Source: Diphasiastrum complanatum
Lineage: Eukaryota > Streptophyta > Lycopodiopsida > Lycopodiales > Lycopodiaceae
Assembly: GCA_029204225.1 (NCBI GenBank)
Contig: CM055112.1
Span: 25,621,922 to 25,685,921, forward strand
Reading direction: 5' to 3'
Length of the DNA: 64,000 nucleotides
Shown here: positions 35,043 to 44,927 of the stretch, piece after piece
Layout of the letters: the number at the start of each line of letters is the position of its first letter
Position numbering within the stretch: the stretch's first letter is position 1
Program-made: the position numbers and the translations under genes
Notes under the pieces: generated by a model
Told to the model about the DNA's origin: nothing
What the model saw: only the letters and a program-made list of their open reading frames with translations
The model's database searches: none

Positions 35043-36053
35043 TCACAATGTAGAAGAACCACCTCCTTCATGAATGCACCTAGCAACATCTTTTTCCATA
35101 TGATCAAAGAAATCATTAGCAACAATCTTTTCCAAGGAAGAACCTTCACCACCTCCATTGATGAAGTTAGCTCTTTCCTTACCTTTTGCATGCTTGCACT
35201 TGCCATGAAGAACCATTGAAACACCATCATTATCCTCAAGACTAGCCAAGTTAGCACAAAGATGAACATCTCCAAGAAGCATATTAGATCTTGACCTAGA
35301 TCTAGCATAAGGAAGCTTGTTAGACTTTGCATAAGATCCACCAATATTATTGATGCTAAAAGGGAGCTTTGGAAAGTTGAGACCAATCTCCTTTTCCATT
35401 CCATCCTTTTTGTTAGCCATAACAAAAGCATCAAGCTTGAAAAGTCTACCTTGTTTATTGCCCCTAGCAACCAAGATTTCTTCCTTTGTAATGAAACAAG
35501 CATCACCACCAAACTTTACCATGTATCCTTTCTTTATCATTTGACCAACACTTAGCAAATCCTTTGAAAGTGAAGGAATGTAAAGAACACCATCAAGTCT
35601 TGCTTTCCTATTAGTAGAGAGACAAATAGGAATTGAATCAATACCTTCAATCACACACTCACCACCATTGGCCATGTGAATTGCTTTCTTGGCTCCATTA
35701 TAAGGGACCAAAGAAGTAAAGAACTCCTTATGACTAGTCATGTGTGAACTAGCTCCACTATCAATCCACCATGAATCTTTGTCACCTTCACTTGACATTG
35801 GACTCGAAGAACACATCAAAAGAGAATCACCACCACCTAGATCCTCATCATTAGTAGTACAGTTGATTTGCTTGCTACCTTCATCTCTTTGCTTCTTCAA
35901 ACATTCATTTGCAAAATGCCCTTTGATTCCACAATAAAAGCATTTCAACTTAGACTTATCTTTCTTTTTGCCAAAAGAGAAAGTCTCACCTTGATCTTGC
36001 CCTTTAGACCACTTGCCTTTGCCTTTGCCCTTGAACTTGCCTTTGATGAACAT
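35043..36053 (-). pseudogene. copia G zinc knuckle and protease frame
   Basis: 336 codons: a Lys/Gly-rich linker (KGKFKGKGKGKWSKG), the knuckle CFYCGIKGHFANEC, the protease WWIDSGASSHMTSHKEFF, the pre-integrase region to LPYARSRSRSNMLLGDVH, then 60-odd unrelated residues (rich in Gly/Lys/Glu) and a stop. The integrase core that should follow HSD(I/V)H is not recognisable. Gag is in another frame, overlapping 35945-36053. Confidence 0.78.
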
Positions 36054-36672
36054 ATCTCCTCTTCATAATGAGATGTCAATGTAGATCCACCTCTTCTTGA
36101 TTGAAGCCTATACTCCTCATTCACCAATATCTCTTGCAAATCCACAATACTTGGCAAAGTCTTTTGAATAGCAAAACTTTGAACAAGATTAGCATGATCA
36201 TCCAACAATCCATTAAGTATAACTTGACCAAGCTCTACCTCCTTAATGCTTTCATCAATACATGCTAACTCATCATTGAATGCTTTAACCCTCAAAACAG
36301 AAGCATGAGTACTCTCTTCCTTCTTTTGCAAACTTTGAAAGATTTGCCTCCTAAGAGTAAGCACTCTTGATGTAGACTTGGATTCATAAAGCTTCTTCAA
36401 AGCTTCCCAAGCCTCCAAAGATGATGTGCACTTACCAACTTCCTTTAGAAGTTCATTGGTAACATTCATCTTAATCATGTGTAGAGCTTTCTTTGCTCTC
36501 TTGTCATACCTCACTTGATCTTGAGGTGCTTGAATTCTCTCCTCCACACCTGCAACAATCTCCATCAACTCATTCATCTCCAATAAGGACTCCATCCTCA
36601 CCTTCCAAGTAGAATAGTGATTGAGGTAAGCCTATCATTGCTCTCCAACATAAATCCACCACTTGTAGCCAT
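35945..36672 (-). pseudogene. copia G gag
   Basis: The ATG at 36672 (MATSGGFMLESNDRLTS) corresponds to the start of gag in element B. One base is missing at about 36620, so the body is in the frame opened by the Met at 36601: MESLLEMNELMEIVAGVEE, KKALHMIKMNVTNELLKEVG, SSLEAWEALKKLYESKSTSR, LVQSFAIQKTLPSI. It runs into frame-shifted linker codons after 36060. Apart from the frameshifts it is close to element B gag. Confidence 0.82.
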
Positions 36673-37273
36673 GTTGAAGTGACCTGATCTTCTCTTTCAA
36701 CCTGTTCCAATGCACAAAGCACTCTCTTGAATGTCAGAAAATGAACTCAAGAAGAAATCACAAAGATATGGAACCTCTCAAATCTCTTCTAGCACTTCTA
36801 ACTAGAAAATCAACACATAGAATAGTGAAATCTTGATCAACCTATGATCTATCCTCAATCTAGTGATTCTTGCCACTTCCTAAGATTGAAAGACACTCAA
36901 ATGAAGTTCAGTAACCTCACAAACTAGAGATCCAATCAAAATTAGGGTTTTGACAAAATAACAAAAAATTGAATATCTCAAATTCTACATGCAATTTCTA
37001 GAAACTTGGTATATCTTCTTGTAGACTCCAATGAGACCTTCCTAATGCACCAAATATCATCTAGATCCAGTAAACCAAGTGTGAAATCGTAATTGATCAA
37101 GTATATAACCCTATATTGAGTTTTGACCTACAAAAGATCAATTCTACACATGCAAAATTGCTGATTTTTGAGTAGAGATCAATCTAGCATGCTCTAGCAT
37201 TGGTAACTCCTCCAAATCCTTGCTAGAGATGGTTGATCCATTCATAACCTGAAACACAAGAGCTCTGATACCA

Positions 37274-37773
37274 TGTGAAGGATTTCAGATCATTCAAGAT
37301 CCAATCCATGTCCCAAATCTTTGGTTACAATAAGGAACAAACCAACAATCCTGCCAATGTAGAAAAATCAGCATCTACATACAAAATGAGATGCAAACTC
37401 TAAGAGATATTGATCAAATATGAACCAAAACATAAAATATGTTTGCTGTCCGTACAATTACGATACCCTACTATATTTCACACGTGTGGAACCGAAAATA
37501 GCAATAAATGATCATTCTACACACAAGATTGCAAGATAACACCAAGATAGTGCACCAATGAGTAGTAGAACTCAAAGAGAACCATGTATAATGATGAAAT
37601 GAGAGATAGAAGAGAGAAGATGTGTCTCTCCATGAGTTACATCCTTTTATAGAGTTTCCAAACCCTATTTGGCCACTTGGCTTTCCCTCCAAAATGTAAA
37701 CCCTACTATTTTTGGGTCTAGATTCAATGTACCCAAAGTTCAAATTTGAATCTCTCTCAAACTCGACTACCAA
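37274..37773 (-). repeat. 5' LTR of copia G (truncated)
   Basis: 500 of about 654 bp; on the plus strand it stops at CGACTACCAA, then continues directly into RNase H codons of element H. CACACGTGTG is at 37479-37488. The primer binding site TGGTATCAGAGC (minus) is next to it at 37273-37262. Confidence 0.88.
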
Positions 37774-38219
37774 AGAGTTTTGAGGTACATCATTGGAACT
37801 CGAGATTTTGGCATATTGTATGAGGGATCATCACCTAATCTTTTTGGATTTTTAGATTCGGACTATGCTGGAGATGTAATGGATAGGAAATCCATTAGTT
37901 CTTATTGTATTTTCATAGGTGATGGAGCTATATCATGGATGTCAAAGAAACAAGCCACTATCTCATTGTCATCTAGTGAGGCCGAGTACAAAGCTCTTAC
38001 ACATTGCACAAAGGAGATGGTATGGATCAAGAGGATGATCAAGGATCTTCACTTGCTGGATTTTTCAGAGAGCCCAATCATCTTTTGTGACAATCAATCA
38101 GCCCAAAGAATGGCATCCAATCCTATATTTCATGTTAGGAGCAAGCATGTTGAGATACAATATCATTTTGTGAGGGAGCGAGTCATTGCAAAGGAGGTGG
38201 AGCTTCAACATGTGTCTTC
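37774..38219 (+). pseudogene. copia H RNase H (left piece, split by element B)
   Basis: Open from about 37774 (RVLRYIIGTRDFGILYEGSSP) through SDYAGDVMDRKS, SLSSSEAEYKALTH and CDNQSAQ to VELQHVSS, where element B is inserted. The rest of the gene (SSRECVADIFTKALGKD... VEEGV) lies at 44081-44204. Apart from the insertion and the loss of everything 5' of RNase H, the sequence is well preserved, so B arrived not long ago in an already truncated element. Confidence 0.92.
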
Positions 38220-38502
38220 TGTGAAAAATTGTCAACTAGTAGTATTTTCCTAACTTGAGATTTTGTAGGCCTATGGCCAAATAAAAGTTAGAGATAGGTT
38301 CATACATGTATGTAGAGGCCCAAAGTATGTGTACACTACTTTTGAGGTCACATTAATTAGAGGAGGTCGAGTGTGGAGCTCTTCTATTGGCTCATAATTT
38401 GGTGCATTCCTATTTGACCAAATTTCTAGGTAGATGGGTGAATCCTATTGGACCCCAATTTTAGCCTATCATAAGACAAGTGGCCAAGAGGCACTATGGC
38501 TG

Positions 38503-38512
38503 CTATAAATAG
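38503..38512 (+). promoter_or_regulatory. TATA box of copia B LTR promoter
   Basis: CTATAAATAG, an excellent plant TATA box, in the middle of the LTR where a U3 promoter is expected. The 3' LTR has the same box at 43711-43720. Confidence 0.75.
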
Positions 38513-38657
38513 CCATCTCCACGAGTATGTACACATCTCATTTTCATTCTATTGAATGAATGTTATGCTCTTTGAAGATCCATCTTCTTCTCTCTCACTT
38601 TTTTGTTCATATCTTGCATTCTAGCCACTAGAATTGTGATTTCTTTGTTGCTATGGC

Positions 38658-38671
38658 TTCACACGTGTGAA
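38658..38671. promoter_or_regulatory. 14-bp G-box palindrome in copia B leader
   Basis: TTCACACGTGTGAA, perfectly self-complementary, with the core CACGTG bound by plant bHLH and bZIP factors. It lies about 155 nt downstream of the TATA box. Comparable copies sit at the same distance in LTRs of G (37479) and H (44637). Confidence 0.6.
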
Positions 38672-38872
38672 ATGCAGGTTGTAGGCTCTGAAGTACGGAC
38701 AGGGACAGCAAGTTTCTGTTTGTGGAAGCTTATGATCAGATCTTGATGTTTAGTTGATGTTTAGTATGCTTAACATCACAATTTCTATCATTTTTTCAAT
38801 CTAGATGTGCATAACTTCCATGGCCAAGATCTTTATGAAACTTTAGCATCTTTTGGATCTGAGTTTTTCACA

Positions 38873-38884
38873 TGGTATCAGAGC
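38873..38884 (+). other. primer binding site of copia B (initiator tRNA-Met)
   Basis: TGGTATCAGAGC directly after the LTR end CACA; complementary to the 3' end of initiator tRNA-Met as in most plant copia elements. Confidence 0.93.
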
Positions 38885-39481
38885 ATTAGGCGGCCAAATG
38901 TGCAGGTTTTGCCAGATTTAGAAGAGATTTGTGGGCGAGTTTGCTTTTGTAGCATTCCAATCAAGTTTCTAGCCAAAAATCTTGTTGATTTATGTGTAGA
39001 AATTGGATCTTTGTGATCAAAACATCATTTGTATGCATTTCAATTGAAGTAGGGCGAATTCCCTCTGTACTTATCAGAATAAGGAGACAAAAATTGTTTT
39101 GGAAAGAGGGAGATGCAAGATCCAACAAGATCCTATTAGTTTTCCATTCTAGCATATAGTTTTTTGATTCAATTTCTTGCTTCTTCATGTCAAAAACTTC
39201 AAAATTGATGTAACCCTCTGATTTTCAGTTTGCTGAATGATTCAAGAGTGTATTTCAATCTTAGGAGTGAGGGAAAAGCAAGTATATTGAGGTTTGGTCT
39301 TGGTTTGATCAAGAAATCATAAAACTAGTGGCTAAAATTAAGGAAAAAGTGAGGAAAAGAGAGAAAAAGTAAGGTTTTAGGTTCCAAATCTTTGTGATTT
39401 CTTCTTGTGTTTCATTTGTTGATTCAAGAGAGTGCTTAGTGCATTGGAACAGGTCAAAGATCAGAGATCAATCATTGCAAC

Positions 39482-42400
39482 ATGGCTACAAATGGAGGCT
39501 ACATGTTGGAAAGCAATGATAGGCTTACCTCCCTCAACTATTCTACTTGGAAAGTAAGGATGGAGTCTTTGCTTGAGATGAATGAGTTGATGGATATTGT
39601 TGTAGGTGTGGAGGAGAGACCTTTGGCACCTCAAGAACAATTGAGGTATGACAAGAGGGCAAAGAAAGCCCTTCACATGATCAAGATGAATGTGACAAAT
39701 GAGCTTATCAAAGAGGTTGGTAAGTGCACATCATCTAGTGAAGCTTGGGAAGCCTTGAAGAAGGTTTATGAATCCAAGTCTACTTCTAGAGTGTTGACTT
39801 TAAGAAGGCAAATCTTTTCTTGTATGCAAAAGAAGAGTGAGAATGGACATGCTTTTGTTTTGAGAGTTAAAGCATTGAATGATGAGTTAGCATGCATTAA
39901 TGATGGCATAAATAATGAGGAGCTTGTTCAAGTGATTCTCAATGGCTTGTTGGATGATCATGCTAATCTTGTTCAAAGTTATGCTATCCAAAAATGTTTA
40001 CCAAGTGTTGGAGACTTGCAAGAGGTCTTGTTGGCTGAAGAATTCAGGTTGCAAGCAAGAGTGGGAGCATCTTCTACATCTCAAGGAGGAGAAGAGGAGG
40101 CAATGTTCTCTAAAGGCAAGTTCAAGGGCAAAGGTAAAAGCAATTGGTCTAAAGGGCAAGACCAAGGTGAGCACTCTACTTTTGGCAAAAAGAAGGATAG
40201 ATCTAAGCTAAAATGTTTCTATTGTGGAGTCAAAGGGCATTTTGCTAGTGATTGTTTTAAGAAAAAGAGGGATCAAGGGGAAAAGCAAACCAATCTAACT
40301 ATTGATGAGGGTGGGGATGAGCTTCTTTCAAATGATGCTTTTGTTATGTCATCTTGCTTGTTGGCTAATCATGGAGACATTGATCCTTGGTGGATTGATA
40401 GTGGAGCCACTTCTCATATGACATATCATAAAGAGTATTTTTCATCTTTAATGGCATTTGATGGTGATAGGAAGGTAATCTATACCGCAAATGATGGTGA
40501 GTGTACAATCAAGGGGATTGGCACAATTCCTATTTCACTTTCTACAAATAGGAATATAGAATTGAAAGATGTTTTGCTCATTCCATCCATTACCAAGAAC
40601 TTACTTAGTGTAAGCCAAATGCTTGACAAAGGATTCAAAGTTGAGTTTGATGGTGATGCTTGCTTGATCAAAAAGGGGTGTAGTATCATTGCAAAAGGGA
40701 AAAGGCAAGGGAAATTGTTCAAGCTTGATGCATGTGTTGTTGCTAACCAAGTTGGATGCATGGCAAATGAACAAATGTCAATTCAAGAGGTATGGCATAA
40801 AAGGATGGGACATCTCAACTACAAGGCCTTGGAGGTAATAGCCAAAAAGGAGGTAGTAAGGGGACTTCCCAAGTCTCTTACTTGCTTGAATCATGTTTGT
40901 GAAGAATGTGCTTTGTCTAAATCACATAGATTGCCATATACTAGATCTATATCTAGATCTAAGATGCCTTTTTCTCTCTTGCATTCGGATATTCATGGTG
41001 TTACTACAATTAGCAATGGAGGTGCTAAGATGTATGTAACTTTCATTGATGATTTTAGTAGATTTTGTTGGGTTTATCTACTAAAGAGCAAGGATGAGGT
41101 GTTTGATGTGTTTGTCAAGTTCAAAGTTGCTATTGAGACTCAATTTACAACCAAAATCAAATGCTTGAGGAGCGACAATGGTGGTGAATACATTTCTAAC
41201 AAATTCAAAGCCTTTTGCGATGAGCATGGGATCAAGAGGGAGTACACATGTCCAAGAACACCACAACAAAATGGAGTGGCCGAGAGGAAGAATAGAACCT
41301 TGTGTGAGAGTGCAAAGGCAATGAGATTGAATGCTAATCTTCCTAAACCTTTTTGGAGTGATGCTTTGTTGTGTGCAAATTTCCTATGCAATAGATGGCC
41401 AAGTGTTGTATTGGAAGGAAAAACCCCTTTTGAAGCTTTGTTTGGTACGAAGCCTAATGTCAAGTTTCTAAGAACTTTTGGATGCATTTGCTACTTCAAC
41501 ATTACTCTTGATGATAGAACTAAGGAGGATCCATCTTCAAGAAAGGGCATTTTTGTTGGTTATAGTGAAGTAAGCAAAGCATATAGGATTTATGTTCCTT
41601 CAATCAAGAAAGTGTTCACAAGTAGGGATGTCATTTTTGATGAAAATAACATTCCAAAAGTTGTTTCAAGTGATGATGGTGTTGTTGCAACTAATGTGCT
41701 TGATGACAATGGAGTTGATGACACATTGGATGTGGATGTTGAAGAAGCCTCTTCAAGTCAAATTCCAAGGAGAACTCCAAGGCATAAAGTGAAACCCTCA
41801 AGGCTCACTTATGATGGCAAAGGTAAGCAAGTGGTGGATGGATCCAACTATGCTTTCCTAACTTCTTTTGATGTACCTTCATGTGTAGATGAAGCAAGGC
41901 AAGAAGAGGAATGGATCCAAGCAATGGATCTTGAGTTTGAAGCACTTATGAAGAACAACACATGGAGATTGGTGGAGCTTCCAAAGGGCAAAAGTGCAAT
42001 TGGATGCAAATGGATCTTCAAGGTAAAGACAAATCAAGATGGATCTATCAACAAGTTGAAGGCAAGGTTGGTGGCTAAAGGTTATGCTCAAGAGCATGGC
42101 ATTGACTATGAGGAAACCTTTGCACCCGTGGCAAAGATGGTGAGCATAAGAGTAATCATTTCCCTTGCAACTCTTTATGGATGGGATCTTTGGCAATTAG
42201 ACATTTCTAATGCTTTCTTGAATGGTGATCTTGAAGAGGAAGTCTACATGGAGCAACCCGAGAGCTATGTTTCTCATAGCAAGCCTAATCATGTGTGTTT
42301 TCTACAAAAAAGTTTGTATGGTCTTAAGCAAGCACCAAGGAGTTGGTATGCTAGGCTTAACTCTTTTCTACTTTCTCAAAACTTCACTATGAGTGAGTAT

Positions 42401-43432
42401 GATCATTCACTTTACTTTAGAATTAGTGCTAATGATGTTACAATCCTTCTAATTTATGTGGATGACATTATTTTAAGTGGAGGGAACAAGGAAGATATAG
42501 AAGATATCAAGAAAGCACTAAAAAAGGAATTTGAAGTGCATGATCTTGGTCTTTTGAGCTATATCTTAGGAATAGAAGTAATTAGAACTTCTCAAATCAC
42601 TTTTATTTCACAAGAGAAGTATGCTATTTCTATTCTCAATAGATTTCATATGGTAGATGCAAATCCTATTGATACACCTATGGAATCACATGTAAAGCTA
42701 ACTATAAGAGGTAATGAAAGATCCTTCGAGGACATTACTCTCTATAGGAAGCTAATAGGTTCTCTTATATATCTAACCATCACAAGACCTGATTTATCTT
42801 ATTGTGTTGGTAGATTAAGCCAATTCATGCAAGATCCTAGCATAGAACATTGGAAACTAGGAAAGAGGATCTTGAGATACATCTCGGGAACAAAAGATTT
42901 TGGCATTGTTTATAGAGGCTCATCACCTAACTTATTTGGTTTTTCAGATTCAGATTTTGCAGGAGACCTTATGGATAGAAAATCCATAAATGCACATGCT
43001 ATTTTCATAGGTGATGGAGCTATCTCATGGATGTCGAAGAAACAAGCAACTATATCACTTTCTTCTAGTGAGGCCGAGTACAAAGCTTTGACATCATGCA
43101 CAAAGGAGATGGTGTGGATCAAGAGGATGATTATGGAGCTTCATTTGCTGGATTTTTCAGAGAGTCCAATCATCTTTTGTGACAACCTTTCAGCCCAAAG
43201 TCTAGCAAGCAATCCGGTTTTCCATGCAAGGAGCAAACATATCGAGGTGGCTTACCATTTTGTGAGAGAACAAGTGTTGGCAAAAGAGATCAAGCTTGAA
43301 CATGTCCCATCAAAGGAATGTGTGGCTGATATCTTTACCAAAGCATTGGGAAAGGACTTATTTTTCAAGCATAGAACAAGTCTTGGTGTACTTTCTAAAT
43401 CTATGCTAAAACTAGTTGAAGAGGGAGTGTGA
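39482..43432 (+). CDS. copia B gag-pol polyprotein, 1316 aa, intact
   Basis: Single open frame MATNGGYMLESNDRL... to VEEGV. Gag (UBN2-like) occupies about residues 1-200; a Lys/Gly-rich linker and the zinc knuckle CFYCGVKGHFASDC begin at 245; the protease is WWIDSGATSHM with DSG at 306; the pre-integrase segment is WHKRMGHLNYKAL. The integrase triad is D503 (LLHSDIHG), D565 (LRSDNGGEY) and E601 (NGVAERKNR), a D,D35E spacing. RT has AFLNGD and YVDD at 992-995. RNase H has SDSDFAGD (about 1155), SSSEAEYKAL and CDNLSAQ (about 1234). All hallmark residues are present; the Met is chosen because it follows the leader and matches gag starts in C, F and G. The 609-nt leader between PBS and ATG has no long frame. 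It packages, copies and integrates the element. Confidence 0.97.
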   Translation: MATNGGYMLESNDRLTSLNYSTWKVRMESLLEMNELMDIVVGVEERPLAPQEQLRYDKRAKKALHMIKMNVTNELIKEVGKCTSSSEAWEALKKVYESKSTSRVLTLRRQIFSCMQKKSENGHAFVLRVKALNDELACINDGINNEELVQVILNGLLDDHANLVQSYAIQKCLPSVGDLQEVLLAEEFRLQARVGASSTSQGGEEEAMFSKGKFKGKGKSNWSKGQDQGEHSTFGKKKDRSKLKCFYCGVKGHFASDCFKKKRDQGEKQTNLTIDEGGDELLSNDAFVMSSCLLANHGDIDPWWIDSGATSHMTYHKEYFSSLMAFDGDRKVIYTANDGECTIKGIGTIPISLSTNRNIELKDVLLIPSITKNLLSVSQMLDKGFKVEFDGDACLIKKGCSIIAKGKRQGKLFKLDACVVANQVGCMANEQMSIQEVWHKRMGHLNYKALEVIAKKEVVRGLPKSLTCLNHVCEECALSKSHRLPYTRSISRSKMPFSLLHSDIHGVTTISNGGAKMYVTFIDDFSRFCWVYLLKSKDEVFDVFVKFKVAIETQFTTKIKCLRSDNGGEYISNKFKAFCDEHGIKREYTCPRTPQQNGVAERKNRTLCESAKAMRLNANLPKPFWSDALLCANFLCNRWPSVVLEGKTPFEALFGTKPNVKFLRTFGCICYFNITLDDRTKEDPSSRKGIFVGYSEVSKAYRIYVPSIKKVFTSRDVIFDENNIPKVVSSDDGVVATNVLDDNGVDDTLDVDVEEASSSQIPRRTPRHKVKPSRLTYDGKGKQVVDGSNYAFLTSFDVPSCVDEARQEEEWIQAMDLEFEALMKNNTWRLVELPKGKSAIGCKWIFKVKTNQDGSINKLKARLVAKGYAQEHGIDYEETFAPVAKMVSIRVIISLATLYGWDLWQLDISNAFLNGDLEEEVYMEQPESYVSHSKPNHVCFLQKSLYGLKQAPRSWYARLNSFLLSQNFTMSEYDHSLYFRISANDVTILLIYVDDIILSGGNKEDIEDIKKALKKEFEVHDLGLLSYILGIEVIRTSQITFISQEKYAISILNRFHMVDANPIDTPMESHVKLTIRGNERSFEDITLYRKLIGSLIYLTITRPDLSYCVGRLSQFMQDPSIEHWKLGKRILRYISGTKDFGIVYRGSSPNLFGFSDSDFAGDLMDRKSINAHAIFIGDGAISWMSKKQATISLSSSEAEYKALTSCTKEMVWIKRMIMELHLLDFSESPIIFCDNLSAQSLASNPVFHARSKHIEVAYHFVREQVLAKEIKLEHVPSKECVADIFTKALGKDLFFKHRTSLGVLSKSMLKLVEEGV

Positions 43433-44080
43433 AAAATTGTCAACTAGTAGTATTTTCCTAACTTGAGATTTTGTAGGCCTATGGCCAAATAAAAGTTAGA
43501 GATAGGTTCATACATGTATGTAGAGGCCCAAAGTATGTGTACACTACTTTTGAGGTCACATTAATTAGAGGAGGTCGAGTGTGGAGCTCTTCTATTGGCT
43601 CATAATTTGGTGCATTCCTATTTGACCAAATTTCTAGGTAGATGGGTGAATCCTATTGGACCCCAATTTTAGCCTATCATAAGACAAGTGGCCAAGAGGC
43701 ACTATGGCTGCTATAAATAGCCATCTCCACGAGTATGTACACATCTCATTTTCATTCTATTGAATGAATGTTATGCTCTTTGAAGATCCATCTTCTTCTC
43801 TCTCACTTTTTTGTTCATATCTTGCATTCTAGCCACTAGAATTGTGATTTCTTTGTTGCTATGGCTTCACACGTGTGAAATGCAGGTTGTAGGCTCTGAA
43901 GTACGGACAGGGACAGCAAGTTTCTGTTTGTGGAAGCTTATGATCAGATCTTGATGTTTAGTTGATGTTTAGTATGCTTAACATCACAATTTCTATCATT
44001 TTTTCAATCTAGATGTGCATAACTTCCATGGCCAAGATCTTTATGAAACTTTAGCATCTTTTGGATCTGAGTTTTTCACA
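43428..44080 (+). repeat. 3' LTR of copia B
   Basis: 653 bp, same length and apparently the same sequence as the 5' LTR. It starts within the stop codon of the polyprotein (GTG-TGA) and is preceded by GAAGAGGGAG. Confidence 0.95.
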
Positions 44081-44204
44081 TCTTCAAGGGAATGTGTAGC
44101 TGATATCTTCACCAAAGCATTGGGAAAAGACTTGTTCATGAAGCATAGGACTGCACTTGGAGTATTATCAAAGTCTATGCTAAAACTAGTTGAAGAGGGA
44201 GTGT
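44081..44204 (+). pseudogene. copia H RNase H end (right piece)
   Basis: Continues H after the insertion: the target duplication tcttc, then SRECVADIFTKALGKDLFMKHRT...LKLVEEGV and TGA. The stop again overlaps the first bases of the LTR. Confidence 0.92.
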
Positions 44205-44850
44205 GAAAGATTCAACTAGTTTCATCACATTTTGCAATATTTTCATATTTGGCATATTGAGGCCAAAACTTGTTTTAGACTTAGAGGTTGACTTTTCAAA
44301 GTTCATTAGTCTAAAATTCATTTGAATAAACACTTTTTGAAAGTGTGGGAAAGATAGATTGCAAGTTTGAGTAGATTCAATTTGAATAAGTTGGGTACAT
44401 TGAATCTAGACCCAAAATTGGTAGGGTTAGCATTTTGGTGGGAAAGCCAAGTGGCCAAATAGGGTTTGGACCTGCTATAAAAGGATGTAACTCATGGAGA
44501 GAGTCATCTTCTCTCTTCTCTATCTCATTTCATGCTTATACATGGTTCTCTTGGGTTCTACTATCCATTGGTGCACTATCTTGGTGATGCTTGCAATTCT
44601 ATGTGTAGAATGATCTATATTTGCTATTTTTGGATCCACACGTGTGAAATACAGTAGCTTGCTAGTTTTGTACGGACAACAACAGTACATAATCATTTCA
44701 TTCAAGTTTGATCAAGTTCTATTAGTGTTTGCATCTCAAATTGTGTGTAGATGCTGATTTTTCTACATTGGTGAAATTGGTAGTGTATTTCTCTTTCTAA
44801 CCAAAGATCATTCAAGTAGATTGGATCTTAAGGATCTAAAATCTTTCACA
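44202..44850 (+). repeat. 3' LTR of copia H
   Basis: 649 bp, TGTGAAAGATTCAAC to AATCTTTCACA. A TATA box CTATAAAAGG is at about 44475 and CACACGTGTG at 44637-44646. It is homologous to the LTRs of G on the opposite strand, so G and H belong to one family. No 5' LTR of H is present. Confidence 0.9.
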
Positions 44851-44874
44851 CATAAGGTGTGTGTCAAAAAAGGT

Positions 44875-44927
44875 AAAAAAATTTACGTGCACTTTCCGGC
44901 AACCGAAAATTGCACGTAAATTTTTTT
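44875..44927. other. perfect 17-bp inverted repeat (hairpin)
   Basis: AAAAAAATTTACGTGCA (44875-44891) and its exact complement TGCACGTAAATTTTTTT (44911-44927) separated by 19 nt. The loop itself has a near-palindromic TTTCCGGCAACCGAAAA. A looser copy of the same elements (CATTCCGGCAATTGGAAAGTGCAT) follows at about 44957-44980. It could be the end of an unrecognised inverted-repeat element or a small RNA precursor; no other evidence. Confidence 0.7.

Larger units (their letters stand above)
32715..37773 (-). mobile_element. copia G, non-autonomous (gag-protease plus diverged pol), minus strand
   Basis: Right to left: 5' LTR 37773-37274 (its first ~154 bp missing), primer binding site 37273-37262, gag 36672-35945, knuckle plus protease 36053-35043, a diverged RT-like frame 34647-34024, a diverged RNase H-like frame 33960-33364, polypurine tract, 3' LTR 33368-32715. 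The integrase core is not recognisable. It belongs to the A/B/H superfamily: same VEEGV end, and an LTR homologous to that of H (44202-44850). The bases outside the 3' LTR are acatc; no partner was found because the other end is truncated. Confidence 0.85.
38220..38872 (+). repeat. 5' LTR of copia B
   Basis: 653 bp, TGTGAAAAATTGTC to TTTTTCACA. A clear TATA box, CTATAAATAG, is at 38503-38512, so transcription should start near 38535. The 14-bp perfect palindrome TTCACACGTGTGAA is at 38658-38671, downstream of the expected start, thus in the transcribed leader. Confidence 0.95.
38220..44080 (+). mobile_element. Ty1/copia retrotransposon B, complete and intact
   Basis: 5861 bp with 653-bp LTRs at both ends (38220-38872, 43428-44080), primer binding site 38873-38884, one uninterrupted 1316-codon polyprotein, and polypurine tract 43417-43427. 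The target duplication is tcttc (38215-38219 and 44081-44085). By eye the LTRs show no difference over the stretches compared, indicating a recent insertion. The target was the RNase H region of element H in the same orientation. Confidence 0.97.

Noticed and set aside
34901-35512. 203-codon minus-strand frame overlapping the protease frame of G
   Set aside because: Hydrophobic shadow frame; the overlapping frame has the zinc knuckle and protease motifs.
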